A stretch of 51,134 nucleotides of DNA, from NCBI GenBank assembly GCA_017539165.1, contig JAFYHN010000004.1, positions 1 to 51,134 on the forward strand, written 5' to 3'. The translations under genes were made by a program, and so were the position numbers. The DNA is from Eubacterium sp. GTDB lineage: Bacteria > Bacillota > Clostridia > Lachnospirales > Lachnospiraceae. Below, in pieces: positions 31,071-39,366 of the stretch (position 1 is the stretch's first letter; each line of letters begins with the position of its first letter). The notes beneath the pieces were generated by a model. That model did not search any database and was not told the DNA's origin. It saw only the letters and a program-made list of their open reading frames with translations.

Positions 31071-32078
31071 CTATTCACCTGTGTATTTACCTTCTTCAAA
31101 GTCTTTTTCAGTAAGACCATAATCTTCAGGTTCTGCATCAGAATCCAGAATATAATTATAACCTGTATCAAAGAACAGCCGGTCATTGTCGATGACTATG
31201 AAGACTTCATCATCGTTTTCCCTCTGAATTACTTCTTTCATTGAGATGCCTTCATCACCGTCAATCTCCCACCATTTCTTTTCAATATCTTCAAACTCGT
31301 AATCTTCAGGCAATTTTACATTATACTTATCAAAATCTTCTTCTGAGTTTATCTGTACGAATGATGTTTCTGCCTGAACGGGCTGGTCATCAGATTCATC
31401 ATCTATGGTATTGTCTTCATCTGGTTTTTCAATACTGACGGTTACATTGTCTTCATCTTCTTCAACGCTGAGGTCTACAGCATTGGTAATCTCAGGTGCT
31501 TCATCTACGGTTACTGAGTATGTACCTATCTTAACCCGTACATCATCGTCATCTTCAACAAGAGATTCAATGTCAACAACATCTTTATGTGTAATAATAT
31601 CATCACATTCAATGACATTATCTTCACCGGCTTCAGTTCCAAAATAATCTGCAATCTCATCTGCAACTGAATCAACAGATGATTTAATTCTTCTTGATGA
31701 TTTCACGATTCCATTCTCCTTCCATTTTTCAAGTATTTTCTTGGCTTCACGTTTTCCCTTACCTGCACCGGCAAGCTGCCTTAATGCCTCAGGTTCCTTT
31801 ATCTTTCCAAGGCAGAAGTCATCTCTAATGTTTCCGATTGTAGAAGATTTTACTTCCCTGTTTGCAGCTGATTCAATCTCAGAACTCTTCATGTCCTGAG
31901 TAAACTTCTTGAATCCCTCATCAAATTCATCTTCTGACATTTCTGCAAAATCATCATACACATGAAAATAATCTTCAAGTGCAGCTCTAAGGTCAGACTT
32001 ATCTTTGAATGTGTCTTTGAGTTCTTCAATGGCTTCAGCCTGTTCTTCTGATATTGAAAAGGCTTCACTAGCTTTCAT
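31071..32078 (-). CDS. Large acidic protein with SSRRIKSS site
   Basis: 335 residues behind AGGAGAACTGTAT. Helical first 125 residues, then VKSSRRIKSSVDS (126-138), then a very acidic beta-rich part (DIESLVEDDDDVRVKIGTYS, VEEDEDNVTVSIEKP). The SSRxIKS peptide at the boundary links it to the virion proteins at 2.6-9.0 kb although it lies 22 kb away. Possibly a scaffold or internal head protein; inferred only. Confidence 0.7.
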   Translation of the reverse strand: MKASEAFSISEEQAEAIEELKDTFKDKSDLRAALEDYFHVYDDFAEMSEDEFDEGFKKFTQDMKSSEIESAANREVKSSTIGNIRDDFCLGKIKEPEALRQLAGAGKGKREAKKILEKWKENGIVKSSRRIKSSVDSVADEIADYFGTEAGEDNVIECDDIITHKDVVDIESLVEDDDDVRVKIGTYSVTVDEAPEITNAVDLSVEEDEDNVTVSIEKPDEDNTIDDESDDQPVQAETSFVQINSEEDFDKYNVKLPEDYEFEDIEKKWWEIDGDEGISMKEVIQRENDDEVFIVIDNDRLFFDTGYNYILDSDAEPEDYGLTEKDFEEGKYTGE

Positions 32079-32111
32079 ATACAGTTCTCCTATATATGAA
32101 AATATATAAAA

Positions 32112-32993
32112 TTACTGTCCTATTTGGGTTATCCATTCATTGACTTTATCCTGAACCGGCTGTTCATGATTAGGAAGTTCATTTCTAAGTGAAGATATGT
32201 AATCAAGGGTTATTGATTCTTTCTTGATTCCGGTAGCAAATTTCTCAATGCTGCTGTCGATTTCTTTCTTAGCCTGATTCTGATGATTGAACTTATATTC
32301 CACATTGACAGGACACCATTCAATATAGTCATCATCAGTATCAATAAAATATACTCCGTTCTGATAGTCTTCAAAATCAACAGCCTGTTTAAGCAGACAG
32401 CCGGAGTTTATTACGAATCTGTTGTCAAGGGTTGCATGAACGAAGTTCTTGTGGAAATCCCCGGTAAATATATATTTAGCTTCAGGGTATTTCTCAAGCA
32501 ATGTTTCAGGAGTTTCACAGTCAATAAAATCTGCTTTTTCTTCTGACGGAATGGTAAGGACATGCTTGAATATATATTCTGCATTTCCATAATCATCTTT
32601 ATCGAAATTACAGCCCCTTATCTCGGAACTGTCATCATTCATGTTCATAATGTATTCTGAATTAAGCAGAACACCGATTGCTGATTTGGGAATGTTTTCA
32701 GAACTGTGTTTCGGAAGGTCGTGATTTCCTGCAAGAATATAAATCTTGATTCCATGATGAGCCATTCTCTCAGCAAAGTCCTGTAAAAGGTAGATACATT
32801 CAAATGATGTAGAGTTCTCTGAATGAAACAGGTCTCCACCAATGTAGATAGCCTCAACCTTTTTCTCAACAGCAATCTGTTCAACCTGAGCAAGTGCCTC
32901 TTTCTGGGTGTTCATCCATTCAGTTTCAGTCATGTCCATACAAGATGGAACGGTATAGCGTATATGCCAGTCGGCTGTAGTTATTGATTTCAT
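32112..32993 (-). CDS. Mre11/SbcD/gp47-like recombination nuclease
   Basis: 293 residues. Metallophosphoesterase motifs: ADWH (D8, H10), GGDLFHS (D54, H57), AGNHD (N90-D92) and TGDFHKNFVH (about 178-187). Partner of the Rad50/gp46-like ATPase at 50277, together resecting DNA ends for recombination-dependent replication. The ATG abuts the TTCTATAATTATAAT motif and has no Shine-Dalgarno. Confidence 0.85.
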   Translation of the reverse strand: MKSITTADWHIRYTVPSCMDMTETEWMNTQKEALAQVEQIAVEKKVEAIYIGGDLFHSENSTSFECIYLLQDFAERMAHHGIKIYILAGNHDLPKHSSENIPKSAIGVLLNSEYIMNMNDDSSEIRGCNFDKDDYGNAEYIFKHVLTIPSEEKADFIDCETPETLLEKYPEAKYIFTGDFHKNFVHATLDNRFVINSGCLLKQAVDFEDYQNGVYFIDTDDDYIEWCPVNVEYKFNHQNQAKKEIDSSIEKFATGIKKESITLDYISSLRNELPNHEQPVQDKVNEWITQIGQ

Positions 32994-33008
32994 ATTATAA
33001 TTATAGAA
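32994..33008 (-). promoter_or_regulatory. Motif TTCTATAATTATAAT abutting an ATG
   Basis: Ends one base before the ATG of the nuclease gene in a divergent intergenic region, with no other upstream minus-strand gene within 300 bases; suggests a leaderless start. Confidence 0.5.
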
Positions 33009-33023
33009 AATTTATTATTTTTG

Positions 33024-33052
33024 TTGACAATGGTTTTACTATCTATTATAAT
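33024..33052 (+). promoter_or_regulatory. Consensus sigma70 promoter, plus strand
   Basis: Perfect TTGACA, 17-base spacer with TTTTACTATCTA, perfect TATAAT. Drives the gene at 33093. Confidence 0.9.
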
Positions 33053-33092
33053 AGTTAGTAGAAAGGCTTGAAGAAAGTCTTGAGGAGTAATT

Positions 33093-33332
33093 ATGAATGA
33101 ATACATTTATATTCCAGAGTGCAGCAGCAACTATGAATGGTCAAAGAAAGTTGTTATTGAAGATTATGACAGAGACCAAGAGATTGAAATGGGAAGATTG
33201 CGTCTTTCTTCAGATACTGTAATTGCAATGCTTAATGCACTTCCTGATGGAGTAAAATGGAATCCTTATACTGAACAGTTTGAGGGTCCTCATGGCATTA
33301 ATCCTTGGGAACAGATTTACGGACATTATTGA
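33093..33332 (+). CDS. Small early plus-strand protein
   Basis: 79 residues behind GAGGAGTAATT. Acidic and aromatic-rich (YIYIPECSSNYEWSKKVV; WNPYTEQFEG). Expressed from a perfect promoter, so probably made immediately after infection. Overlaps the end of the opposing gene by seven bases. Unknown. Confidence 0.75.
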   Translation: MNEYIYIPECSSNYEWSKKVVIEDYDRDQEIEMGRLRLSSDTVIAMLNALPDGVKWNPYTEQFEGPHGINPWEQIYGHY

Positions 33333-34636
33333 TTTTCCCACCAGTCTTTGAAACTGTTTTTTACATATTTCTCAGCCTGTTCTACAATCAGATTCAAATC
33401 ATTTATCTCAGGATTGTTTTCCAAGAACTGTTCTTCAGTATAAATATTATCTTCAGAATCAGTATATTCAGTATGTACATACACATCTGATACGACATCA
33501 TATGAATAAGAACTGTAACCTATATTACCTGTGTTAGGATTAAAGCTTGATGGAGCATCATCATATTCAGTATCAACATCAAAATCATCTACATAAACTC
33601 TGATTATCATTTCATTATTCTTCCAGAAGTCTACATAACCACCATCTGAATGAAATTCAACATTATAATCAAAATCATAACCATTCAGTGTAATCTCACT
33701 GTCAAAACTCTGTCTAATGAATGACGCAAGTGCCACACTTCCATCAGCTTCAACACAGCCTGATACATTGCAGCCATTATACTTAGATTTCTTTTTCTCT
33801 TTCTTCTGTATTTCAGATGATTCAGTATCAACAGACTGGCTGATTTTATAGGCAACACCATCATCTGTATATTGCCAACCATCTTCACCAAGTTCAAGAG
33901 TATTCTTTTCTTCAGTCTGATTTACTTCTTCAGCTTCATTATTTGTCTGTTCAGATTCTTCCTGATTGGAATCTTTTACATCTGCTTTAGTAAGTTTATT
34001 ATAAGCTGCAAGGGCTTCCTGTGAATTAGGAAAAAAGTCTGTCTTGAGAGTTCTGTACTCATTTCCATTACGGTAAAGTTTCCATACGGAAAACTGTTTG
34101 TCAGCCGGATTACCCGCAAGAACGGCATAATAACCACCGGTAAGTCCACCGATTCTGTCTACTTTACCTACTTTGGCTCTTTCAAAACCTTTCTGCTTTC
34201 TAATCCAGTTCTGTGCATCTTCAGGAGATATGATGTCAGCAACCCACTTGCCGGCTTCCTTTACTTTATTTACACCTTTCTTAACTCCCCTTGCAACAGC
34301 TTTTCCAGTATCTACTATTCCATACTTGATTTTACCAAGCGGGTTAAATGACAGAATAAGAGATGAATTTATGACTGTGGTAAACATTTTCTTCAGCACA
34401 TCGTTACTTACAACATCACCTTTTTCATATTCAGGCAGCAAATTCAGATTGTCATCTATTTCGATAATTTCATAACTTCCATTACCCATGCCTACCCCAT
34501 ACAGTTCAGTATAAGTTCCATTGTCTGTCAATATTACATCAATATCATTTCCTTTGATTTCAATTCCATTAAGAGATTCGTCTTCTGTCTTTAAGAAATT
34601 TGCAATCGCTGATGGTATTGTTCCCGTAATAGTCAT
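33326..34636 (-). CDS. Large unknown protein
   Basis: 436 residues behind AGAGGTGATTT. N-terminal 100 residues mixed, then a basic Gly/Lys helix (GKAVARGVKKGVNKVKEAGK), YYAVLAGNPADKQFSVWKLY (a small fold), an acidic Gln/Glu/Asn linker, and a C-terminal beta-rich acidic domain. The linker suggests a multi-domain, possibly virion-associated protein. Not recognised. Confidence 0.7.
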   Translation of the reverse strand: MTITGTIPSAIANFLKTEDESLNGIEIKGNDIDVILTDNGTYTELYGVGMGNGSYEIIEIDDNLNLLPEYEKGDVVSNDVLKKMFTTVINSSLILSFNPLGKIKYGIVDTGKAVARGVKKGVNKVKEAGKWVADIISPEDAQNWIRKQKGFERAKVGKVDRIGGLTGGYYAVLAGNPADKQFSVWKLYRNGNEYRTLKTDFFPNSQEALAAYNKLTKADVKDSNQEESEQTNNEAEEVNQTEEKNTLELGEDGWQYTDDGVAYKISQSVDTESSEIQKKEKKKSKYNGCNVSGCVEADGSVALASFIRQSFDSEITLNGYDFDYNVEFHSDGGYVDFWKNNEMIIRVYVDDFDVDTEYDDAPSSFNPNTGNIGYSSYSYDVVSDVYVHTEYTDSEDNIYTEEQFLENNPEINDLNLIVEQAEKYVKNSFKDWWENQ

Positions 34637-34643
34637 AAATCAC

Positions 34644-34660
34644 CTCTATTATTAAATATA
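34644..34660 (+). promoter_or_regulatory. Motif copy in a 41-base divergent gap
   Basis: CTCTATTATTAAATATA precedes AAAGGAG of the lipase gene. The A+T-rich palindromic gap must hold signals for both strands. Confidence 0.4.
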
Positions 34661-34677
34661 TAATTAAAGGAGTTAGT

Positions 34678-35463
34678 ATGAAAACAGGTATACTTGTAAA
34701 AGACAGACTAAACCGGGAAGTTTTTGTATATGACAAAACAACTTACTGGTATGATAATCTTTATAATCTTATAAAGACAATGGACTACCATAAAACAGGA
34801 AAAGACTGTGATTGGGCTATAATAAAGGTTTATGATAGCCTGACTGAAAAAGAATGTTATTGTCTTATGTTTGAAGAAACCACAACAGGAGAAGACTGGA
34901 AACATGATTTTGATTTCTTCCCAAAGCCGGTAAAGGCTTATAAAGGCTGGAAACATCGTCTTGTATATCACAAAGGATTTTATGATGAATGGCAATCAGC
35001 CAGAGATGTAATCCTTGGTGAACTGTCAGGTCTGCTTGAAAAACTTGCCAAGAAACAGAAATGTGAGGTATCAGAACTGAAACTATTCATTACAGGCTGG
35101 TCGTTAGGTGCTTCAATTGCTCCGATTGCTGCTGAAGACTGTTATGAACATTTTGGGATAGAACCGGTACTTATCTGTTATGAAGGTGCAAACCCTTGTG
35201 AAAGTCTGCACACGAGAGATTACATTATGCACCACATAGACATTGATGAATCAATAGCTTTTGTATACAGCAATGATTTTGTTCCAAGATGTGCTCCAAT
35301 ATTCGGAAAGAAACTCAAGGACATTATCTATTACCTGAATGACCATAAATGCAAGTTCCCGTTCTATTTCATCAAAAAGATAATTTCCTACATCAGAGAT
35401 ACTGAATATTATCATTGTAATGCTGATGTAGGAATATTGAAGTATATGCCTCAGTGTGAATAA
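34678..35463 (+). CDS. Class-3 lipase-like alpha/beta hydrolase
   Basis: 261 residues behind AAAGGAGTTAGT. Nucleophile elbow ITGWSLGASIAPIA (G-W-S-L-G, near residue 140) and a Cys/Asn-Asp segment FVYSNDFVPRCAP near 200, where class-3 lipases place the catalytic Asp; a plausible His follows near 250 (EYYHCNAD). No signal peptide. Lipases are unusual in phages; it might modify host membrane lipid. Plus-strand, converging with the transglycosylase gene (13-base overlap). Confidence 0.72.
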   Translation: MKTGILVKDRLNREVFVYDKTTYWYDNLYNLIKTMDYHKTGKDCDWAIIKVYDSLTEKECYCLMFEETTTGEDWKHDFDFFPKPVKAYKGWKHRLVYHKGFYDEWQSARDVILGELSGLLEKLAKKQKCEVSELKLFITGWSLGASIAPIAAEDCYEHFGIEPVLICYEGANPCESLHTRDYIMHHIDIDESIAFVYSNDFVPRCAPIFGKKLKDIIYYLNDHKCKFPFYFIKKIISYIRDTEYYHCNADVGILKYMPQCE

Positions 35464-36080
35464 TTCTGAAGTAATTTCATATTGTTCTTTACTTTAGCGT
35501 GATACACTCTAGTTGATGCAGGAACATTGTCATTCATCACAGCACCAATGCCACAATTGTAAGCCATAATCACTTCATCAGTTATCTTGAGTTTATCATA
35601 GAGATACTTGATGTGGTGAATGGCTAGATATGAATTATGTTTCCAGTTGAAAGGGTCAAGTTCAACCCCATCAATCCAGTAACTGTCCTTGAATGTAGTC
35701 CAGATATACCTGTCATTAAGCTGAAACAATCCACAGTCTATGGTTCCATTCTCATTCCTATGAATAGCTTCCGGGTCAAACTCAGGATTCTCTACCATAA
35801 GTACAGCGAACATCAGGTCAGGTTCAATCTCAAGTTCCAGACACAATGATTCAATGTAAGCTGCAATCTTACCATCAATGAAATCATACTTACCATAAGT
35901 GCTGTTCTCAGATGATACATCTTCAAGAGAAAGCATGGCAACTTCTTTCCGTTCAAGCATTTCAGCATAGTTGGTACAGGTCTTGGAAAGTTTGAAAGTT
36001 GTTCTTGTAAAGATTACGATTACTGCAACAAGAACTAAAATGCAGCAGATAAAGATGAAGTCTGTTTTCTTCATTTTCAT
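35451..36080 (-). CDS. Membrane-anchored lytic transglycosylase
   Basis: 209 residues. N-terminal membrane segment (FIFICCILVLVAVIVIF), then an SLT-type domain: FAVLMVENPEFDPEAI with the catalytic Glu, GLFQLNDRYIW, and VIMAYNCGIGAV. Cleaves the glycan strands of peptidoglycan from the periplasmic face of the inner membrane. It has its own sigma70-type promoter and lies far from the lysis cassette, so it may serve entry, assembly or early envelope remodelling rather than final lysis. Confidence 0.82.
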   Translation of the reverse strand: MKMKKTDFIFICCILVLVAVIVIFTRTTFKLSKTCTNYAEMLERKEVAMLSLEDVSSENSTYGKYDFIDGKIAAYIESLCLELEIEPDLMFAVLMVENPEFDPEAIHRNENGTIDCGLFQLNDRYIWTTFKDSYWIDGVELDPFNWKHNSYLAIHHIKYLYDKLKITDEVIMAYNCGIGAVMNDNVPASTRVYHAKVKNNMKLLQNYSH

Positions 36081-36116
36081 AATTACTCCTTGATGGATTT
36101 ACCCACCCTATTATTG

Positions 36117-36145
36117 ATTATAACAGATAGTAAAACATTTGTAAA
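36117..36145 (-). promoter_or_regulatory. Sigma70-type phage promoter
   Basis: TTTACA, 17-base spacer with TTTTACTATCTGT, TATAAT; 37 bases before the transglycosylase start and touching the stop of the gene upstream. Confidence 0.85.
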
Positions 36146-36146
36146 G

Positions 36147-37079
36147 TCATTCTTCAAATAATCTGTTATACAGACTGTTCTCAATATAACTACCATTGGT
36201 TCTTCCATCTGCCTTATATTTATCGGCATATCTGAACCGATTCTTGAATAAAGCTGATTCATAACAGTTCAATGGATTTATACAGTTTATATCAGGATTG
36301 ATTCCGGGGAGTGTCCAGTCTATAACTTCTTCTTTCTTTATGATTATGTTTCCATTAGTGTACTCAGGAAGTTCCACATTCTTTTTAAGTGCATACACAA
36401 TCTGTTCATCAGTAATCTTAGATTTGGCATAGTCATCTTTAATGTGCCTGAGAAGTGCTATTTCATTGGTTACCAGAGTATCATTGACAGCAGATATACA
36501 ATCTATACCAAGCAATCTCAAAACAATCCTGTCAGATTCAGTTAATGTTCTTTTCAGATGATATTTAAGATTGCTGTAGAAAAACTGTTTCCTGAGCATA
36601 CCTTCAAGATAATATTCAAGATTCCTTTCAGTCAGGTCTTCACCACTCAGTTCTTCAAGTTTATGTCGCTTGATATTCAGATTTATGCCATTCTCAGTAA
36701 GGGTTATGTTGCCCGTTTCTCCGAACAGCCTTATGAATTTGGTATACCAGTAAGTTATCGTATCATATCCGGCAAAAGGAATATGAGTAATGCTTAGGTT
36801 GAAGTCTTCCTTGAAATAACCCCGGATAGCAAGCTCATCTTTGAATTCAGATGTCGGCTTTATGACAGGATAATGATTTACTGAAACTTCCTTATTGTGG
36901 CTGACAATACCTTTTTCAAAGATTGTAGTGGGAAGAACATCAAAGAAACATTTAATACATTTATTCAGAACCGGCTTTGGACTTATTTTCCATTCACCCA
37001 TAGAATATACTTCCATGCCTTCCTGTATCTCTTCTATGGGAATCTGTCCTTGTCTGGTAGTTATAAGTTTATATTGCAT
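36147..37079 (-). CDS. Orphan intein-like (Hint/LAGLIDADG-like) protein
   Basis: 310 residues. Residues 5-30 (LITTRQGQIPIEEIQEGMEV...GEW) match intein block A but without the starting Cys. VSVNHYPVI (66-73) resembles block B. FIRLFGETGNITLTENG (115-131) and YYLEGMLRK (156-164) resemble degenerate LAGLIDADG helices. EVIDWTLPGINPDINCINPL then N271-C272 aligns with blocks F/G, with LN instead of HN before Cys. About 38 residues follow. No Shine-Dalgarno: the ATG lies ten bases after a terminator T-run, and an in-frame TAA lies upstream. Relic, split intein half or free nuclease. Confidence 0.55.
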   Translation of the reverse strand: MQYKLITTRQGQIPIEEIQEGMEVYSMGEWKISPKPVLNKCIKCFFDVLPTTIFEKGIVSHNKEVSVNHYPVIKPTSEFKDELAIRGYFKEDFNLSITHIPFAGYDTITYWYTKFIRLFGETGNITLTENGINLNIKRHKLEELSGEDLTERNLEYYLEGMLRKQFFYSNLKYHLKRTLTESDRIVLRLLGIDCISAVNDTLVTNEIALLRHIKDDYAKSKITDEQIVYALKKNVELPEYTNGNIIIKKEEVIDWTLPGINPDINCINPLNCYESALFKNRFRYADKYKADGRTNGSYIENSLYNRLFEE

Positions 37080-37086
37080 ACTGAAT

Positions 37087-37141
37087 AAAAAAAAGAGAAG
37101 CAGAAATTATGGCAGATGTAAAACAACCTTTCCGCTTCTCT
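37087..37141 (-). terminator. Rho-independent terminator
   Basis: AGAGAAGCgGAAA pairs with TTTCTGCTTCTCT around a long loop, followed by eight T. It ends just before the orphan intein-like ORF, so that ORF has no obvious transcript start of its own. Confidence 0.8.
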
Positions 37142-37193
37142 GGAGCAATTATGCCATACACTTGAAGTGCATGATATAAAACTAAATACAAAC

Positions 37194-37209
37194 TATTATA
37201 ATTATAGAA
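37194..37209 (-). promoter_or_regulatory. Junction motif TTCTATAATTATAATA
   Basis: Six bases after the TAA of the gene ending at 37215. Between it and the terminator only a seven-codon frame (ATG-CAC...) is open; it may start a short RNA. Confidence 0.45.
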
Positions 37210-37214
37210 ATTAT

Positions 37215-37646
37215 TTATTTCTCAAGATTATTTATGTCCTGAAAAATAGAAGCACTATTACTGTTTGTCTTTTCATCTATACCCTGTCTATGTAAATATT
37301 CAAGCAGAGCATCATTTTTATCACCATTATCATTCTTTTTAGGTTCAAGAGCTTTTATCATTACCTCACCACGAAGTAAAGTTTCAATAAGTCTGCGTTT
37401 ACTTTCAGTAATATCAGCCTTAGACTTGGTAAGTACTTTAACAGCCGCAACAAGCTGTTCCGGGTCAAGTGCAAGGGAACCGTCATCAATGATTCCTTCA
37501 AGAGAAGCCAGAGCCTTGTTGGTTACTTTCGTAAGTTTATCTTCATAATCCTTTACTGATTTGGAATTAATGAAATCATACTGTTCCCTGAGCATAGGAA
37601 GTATTTCAGAAAGTTTTTCATTATTAGTTATCTGCTGTTCCGCCAT
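37215..37646 (-). CDS. Unknown helical protein
   Basis: 143 residues behind GGAGAAG. Almost fully helical and charged (EKLSEILPMLREQYDFINSK; LVAAVKVLTKSKADITESKR), ending in a polar tail. The size and helical content would suit a terminase small subunit or scaffold, but I see no defining motif. Confidence 0.6.
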   Translation of the reverse strand: MAEQQITNNEKLSEILPMLREQYDFINSKSVKDYEDKLTKVTNKALASLEGIIDDGSLALDPEQLVAAVKVLTKSKADITESKRRLIETLLRGEVMIKALEPKKNDNGDKNDALLEYLHRQGIDEKTNSNSASIFQDINNLEK

Positions 37647-37989
37647 CATCTTCTCCTGTAGATTCTATTACCGGGAGATACCAGTGGTTCAGAATCTTCT
37701 TTTCTTCCTGAACTACATTGTACCATTTACCTTTATACTCAAGGCTATCATACTTTTCATAGTCAGCAAATACTCTTTTATCATCTTCAATAAAATGAAT
37801 GTTGTGTGCATTTGCAGCATTTAATCTTCTCTTAGATGGGATATGCAGGTCCTGACCTTCAAAAATATGAAGTAACATGAACAACTGGTCTCCACACACA
37901 AGATATGCTGATAAAACCCGGTCCATGTCAAGATTATTTTTGAGAGCCAGATTGAGAAGCATTTCGTCGTTGCTTTTTGAAAATATCAT
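37624..37989 (-). CDS. Unknown protein
   Basis: 121 residues; start at ATG seven bases after GGTGG. Helical first half (DEMLLNLALKNNLDMDRVLS), then WYLPVIES near the end. Overlaps both neighbours. Unknown. Confidence 0.55.
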   Translation of the reverse strand: MIFSKSNDEMLLNLALKNNLDMDRVLSAYLVCGDQLFMLLHIFEGQDLHIPSKRRLNAANAHNIHFIEDDKRVFADYEKYDSLEYKGKWYNVVQEEKKILNHWYLPVIESTGEDDGGTADN

Positions 37990-38485
37990 TTCTACCACCC
38001 ACGTCTTTATTCATTGCTCTCCAAGCTGCAAAGGCTATCATTGGTGCAGAATCTTTCTCCTCAGTATAGTCCTTGTACAGTTCTTTAAGATTGACATTTA
38101 CCCCTAGTGAATTTGCATATCTTTCAAAATCACTGAATATTTCATACATTTCAGTTTCAGATTTTGCTATCAGGTCAGACTGAATAACTGGGTCATCTGA
38201 ATCTATTTCCTGCTTGGCTGTCTTGTTTTTCATATAGAACCGCCAAGCTTCATTATTAATCCTAGAAATACAAAAGGTCTGTATGGTTGCTATTGCCGGG
38301 TCAAACTCATTTATTTTAGATAAAAGGGCTTCCCAGCAGATTGAATAGAAATTATCAAAGTCCGTGAACAAAGTCCATCTTTTATAAATCTTCCAGCACC
38401 AGTATTTATAATCATGTATAAACTCAGGAGTAAACTCATGCTTTTCAAGATAACTGGTAAATCCACTATACTTTGGTTCTTTCAT
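37934..38485 (-). CDS. Possible sigma-factor-like protein
   Basis: 183 residues behind GGAGATGTAATC. Residues 40-90 (DFDNFYSICWEALLSKINEF, DPAIATIQTFCISRINNEAW, RFYMKNKTAK) resemble sigma-70 region 2, where a core-binding helix is followed by 'FDP...F.TF....I..E..RF.+'. The C-terminal part is helical and basic, with no clear region 4. It could be a T4 gp55-type late sigma factor. Confidence 0.5.
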   Translation of the reverse strand: MKEPKYSGFTSYLEKHEFTPEFIHDYKYWCWKIYKRWTLFTDFDNFYSICWEALLSKINEFDPAIATIQTFCISRINNEAWRFYMKNKTAKQEIDSDDPVIQSDLIAKSETEMYEIFSDFERYANSLGVNVNLKELYKDYTEEKDSAPMIAFAAWRAMNKDVGGRNDIFKKQRRNASQSGSQK

Positions 38486-38487
38486 GA

Positions 38488-38718
38488 TTACATCTCCATT
38501 GTACCTGCAACACCATACCGGATTGTAATGTTTCTCTTGTACCAGCGTTCAACTTCATGAACCATTCTGGCATATGATACATTCTTTACAGGAAACCAGT
38601 ACATATATGTTCCCTTTTTGAGATTAGTCTGACCATGAAACATTCTTTTATATTTAGATGGCACGGTACAGTTTCTTTTCACCTGAATCTGAACTCCAAC
38701 CACAAGCACTTCATTCAT
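38488..38718 (-). CDS. Small basic protein
   Basis: 76 residues behind GAGGAAAGTT. MNEVLVVGVQIQVKRN start, basic throughout (KYKRMFHGQTNLKKG; RWYKRNITIRYG). May bind nucleic acid; unknown. Confidence 0.55.
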   Translation of the reverse strand: MNEVLVVGVQIQVKRNCTVPSKYKRMFHGQTNLKKGTYMYWFPVKNVSYARMVHEVERWYKRNITIRYGVAGTMEM

Positions 38719-38893
38719 AACTTTCCTCAGCATCCATAGTAAAAGACTGAATACGATAGTCTATGGAATCATCATTTTCCATCTCATTCAGCCGGTCTAC
38801 GCATTTCTTCGCAACATCTTTCTTAGAATAAACAGAGATTATTTCAGATGTAAAATCAGTCAGATTCTCTCTGGTTATGATATATGCTTTCAT
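38711..38893 (-). CDS. Small unknown protein
   Basis: 60 residues; ATG behind GAGGTGAAGTGCTT. One alpha/beta unit (MKAYIITRENLTDFTSEIIS). Overlaps both neighbours by a few bases. Confidence 0.55.
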   Translation of the reverse strand: MKAYIITRENLTDFTSEIISVYSKKDVAKKCVDRLNEMENDDSIDYRIQSFTMDAEESYE

Positions 38894-39084
38894 AAGCACT
38901 TCACCTCTGATTTAACTACTGTTATCTCAGAATCATGTGCTTTACAAAGATTCTTACGCTGGTCCTCAGTTATTTCAACAGCAGATGTAAGGACAACTTT
39001 ACCATCAGGTTTCTTTGCTGTCCACATAGTCTGTGTTTTTGACTGATTAAGATTTACGATTCCGTCTTTTCCAAAAGCAGGCAT
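38890..39084 (-). CDS. Small unknown protein
   Basis: 64 residues behind GAGGAGGACTAGCTT, starting three bases after the GroES stop. Basic, beta-rich. Unknown. Confidence 0.6.
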   Translation of the reverse strand: MPAFGKDGIVNLNQSKTQTMWTAKKPDGKVVLTSAVEITEDQRKNLCKAHDSEITVVKSEVKCL

Positions 39085-39087
39085 AAG

Positions 39088-39366
39088 CTAGTCCTCCTCA
39101 CCAACACCGGTAAGGTCATAGACACTTACGATGTCATGTTCTACATCATCAATCTTAAATGGTGTGTTCAGACCTTTAGCATAAATGACATAATCTCCCG
39201 GCTTTATACCACAGGCAGCAATGTCAGGATTTGTTCCAACTTCAACTACTGTTCCTTCATACAGACGTTCATTGTTGTTTTCAGGAAGAACAATACCAGA
39301 AGCTGTAACTTTTTCCTTTACAGCAACCTTTACCAAAATTTTGTCATTCAATGGATGTATTTTCAT
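39088..39366 (-). CDS. GroES-like cochaperonin
   Basis: 92 residues behind AAGGAGGTTCT (the longer frame lacks a ribosome site). Matches GroES along its length: MKIHPLNDKILVKVAVKEK, TASGIVLPE (mobile loop), EGTVVEVG, GIKPGDYVIYAKG, DIVSVYD. No GroEL gene in the window, so it would pair with the host chaperonin, as T4 gp31 does, to fold the capsid protein. Confidence 0.85.
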   Translation of the reverse strand: MKIHPLNDKILVKVAVKEKVTASGIVLPENNNERLYEGTVVEVGTNPDIAACGIKPGDYVIYAKGLNTPFKIDDVEHDIVSVYDLTGVGEED

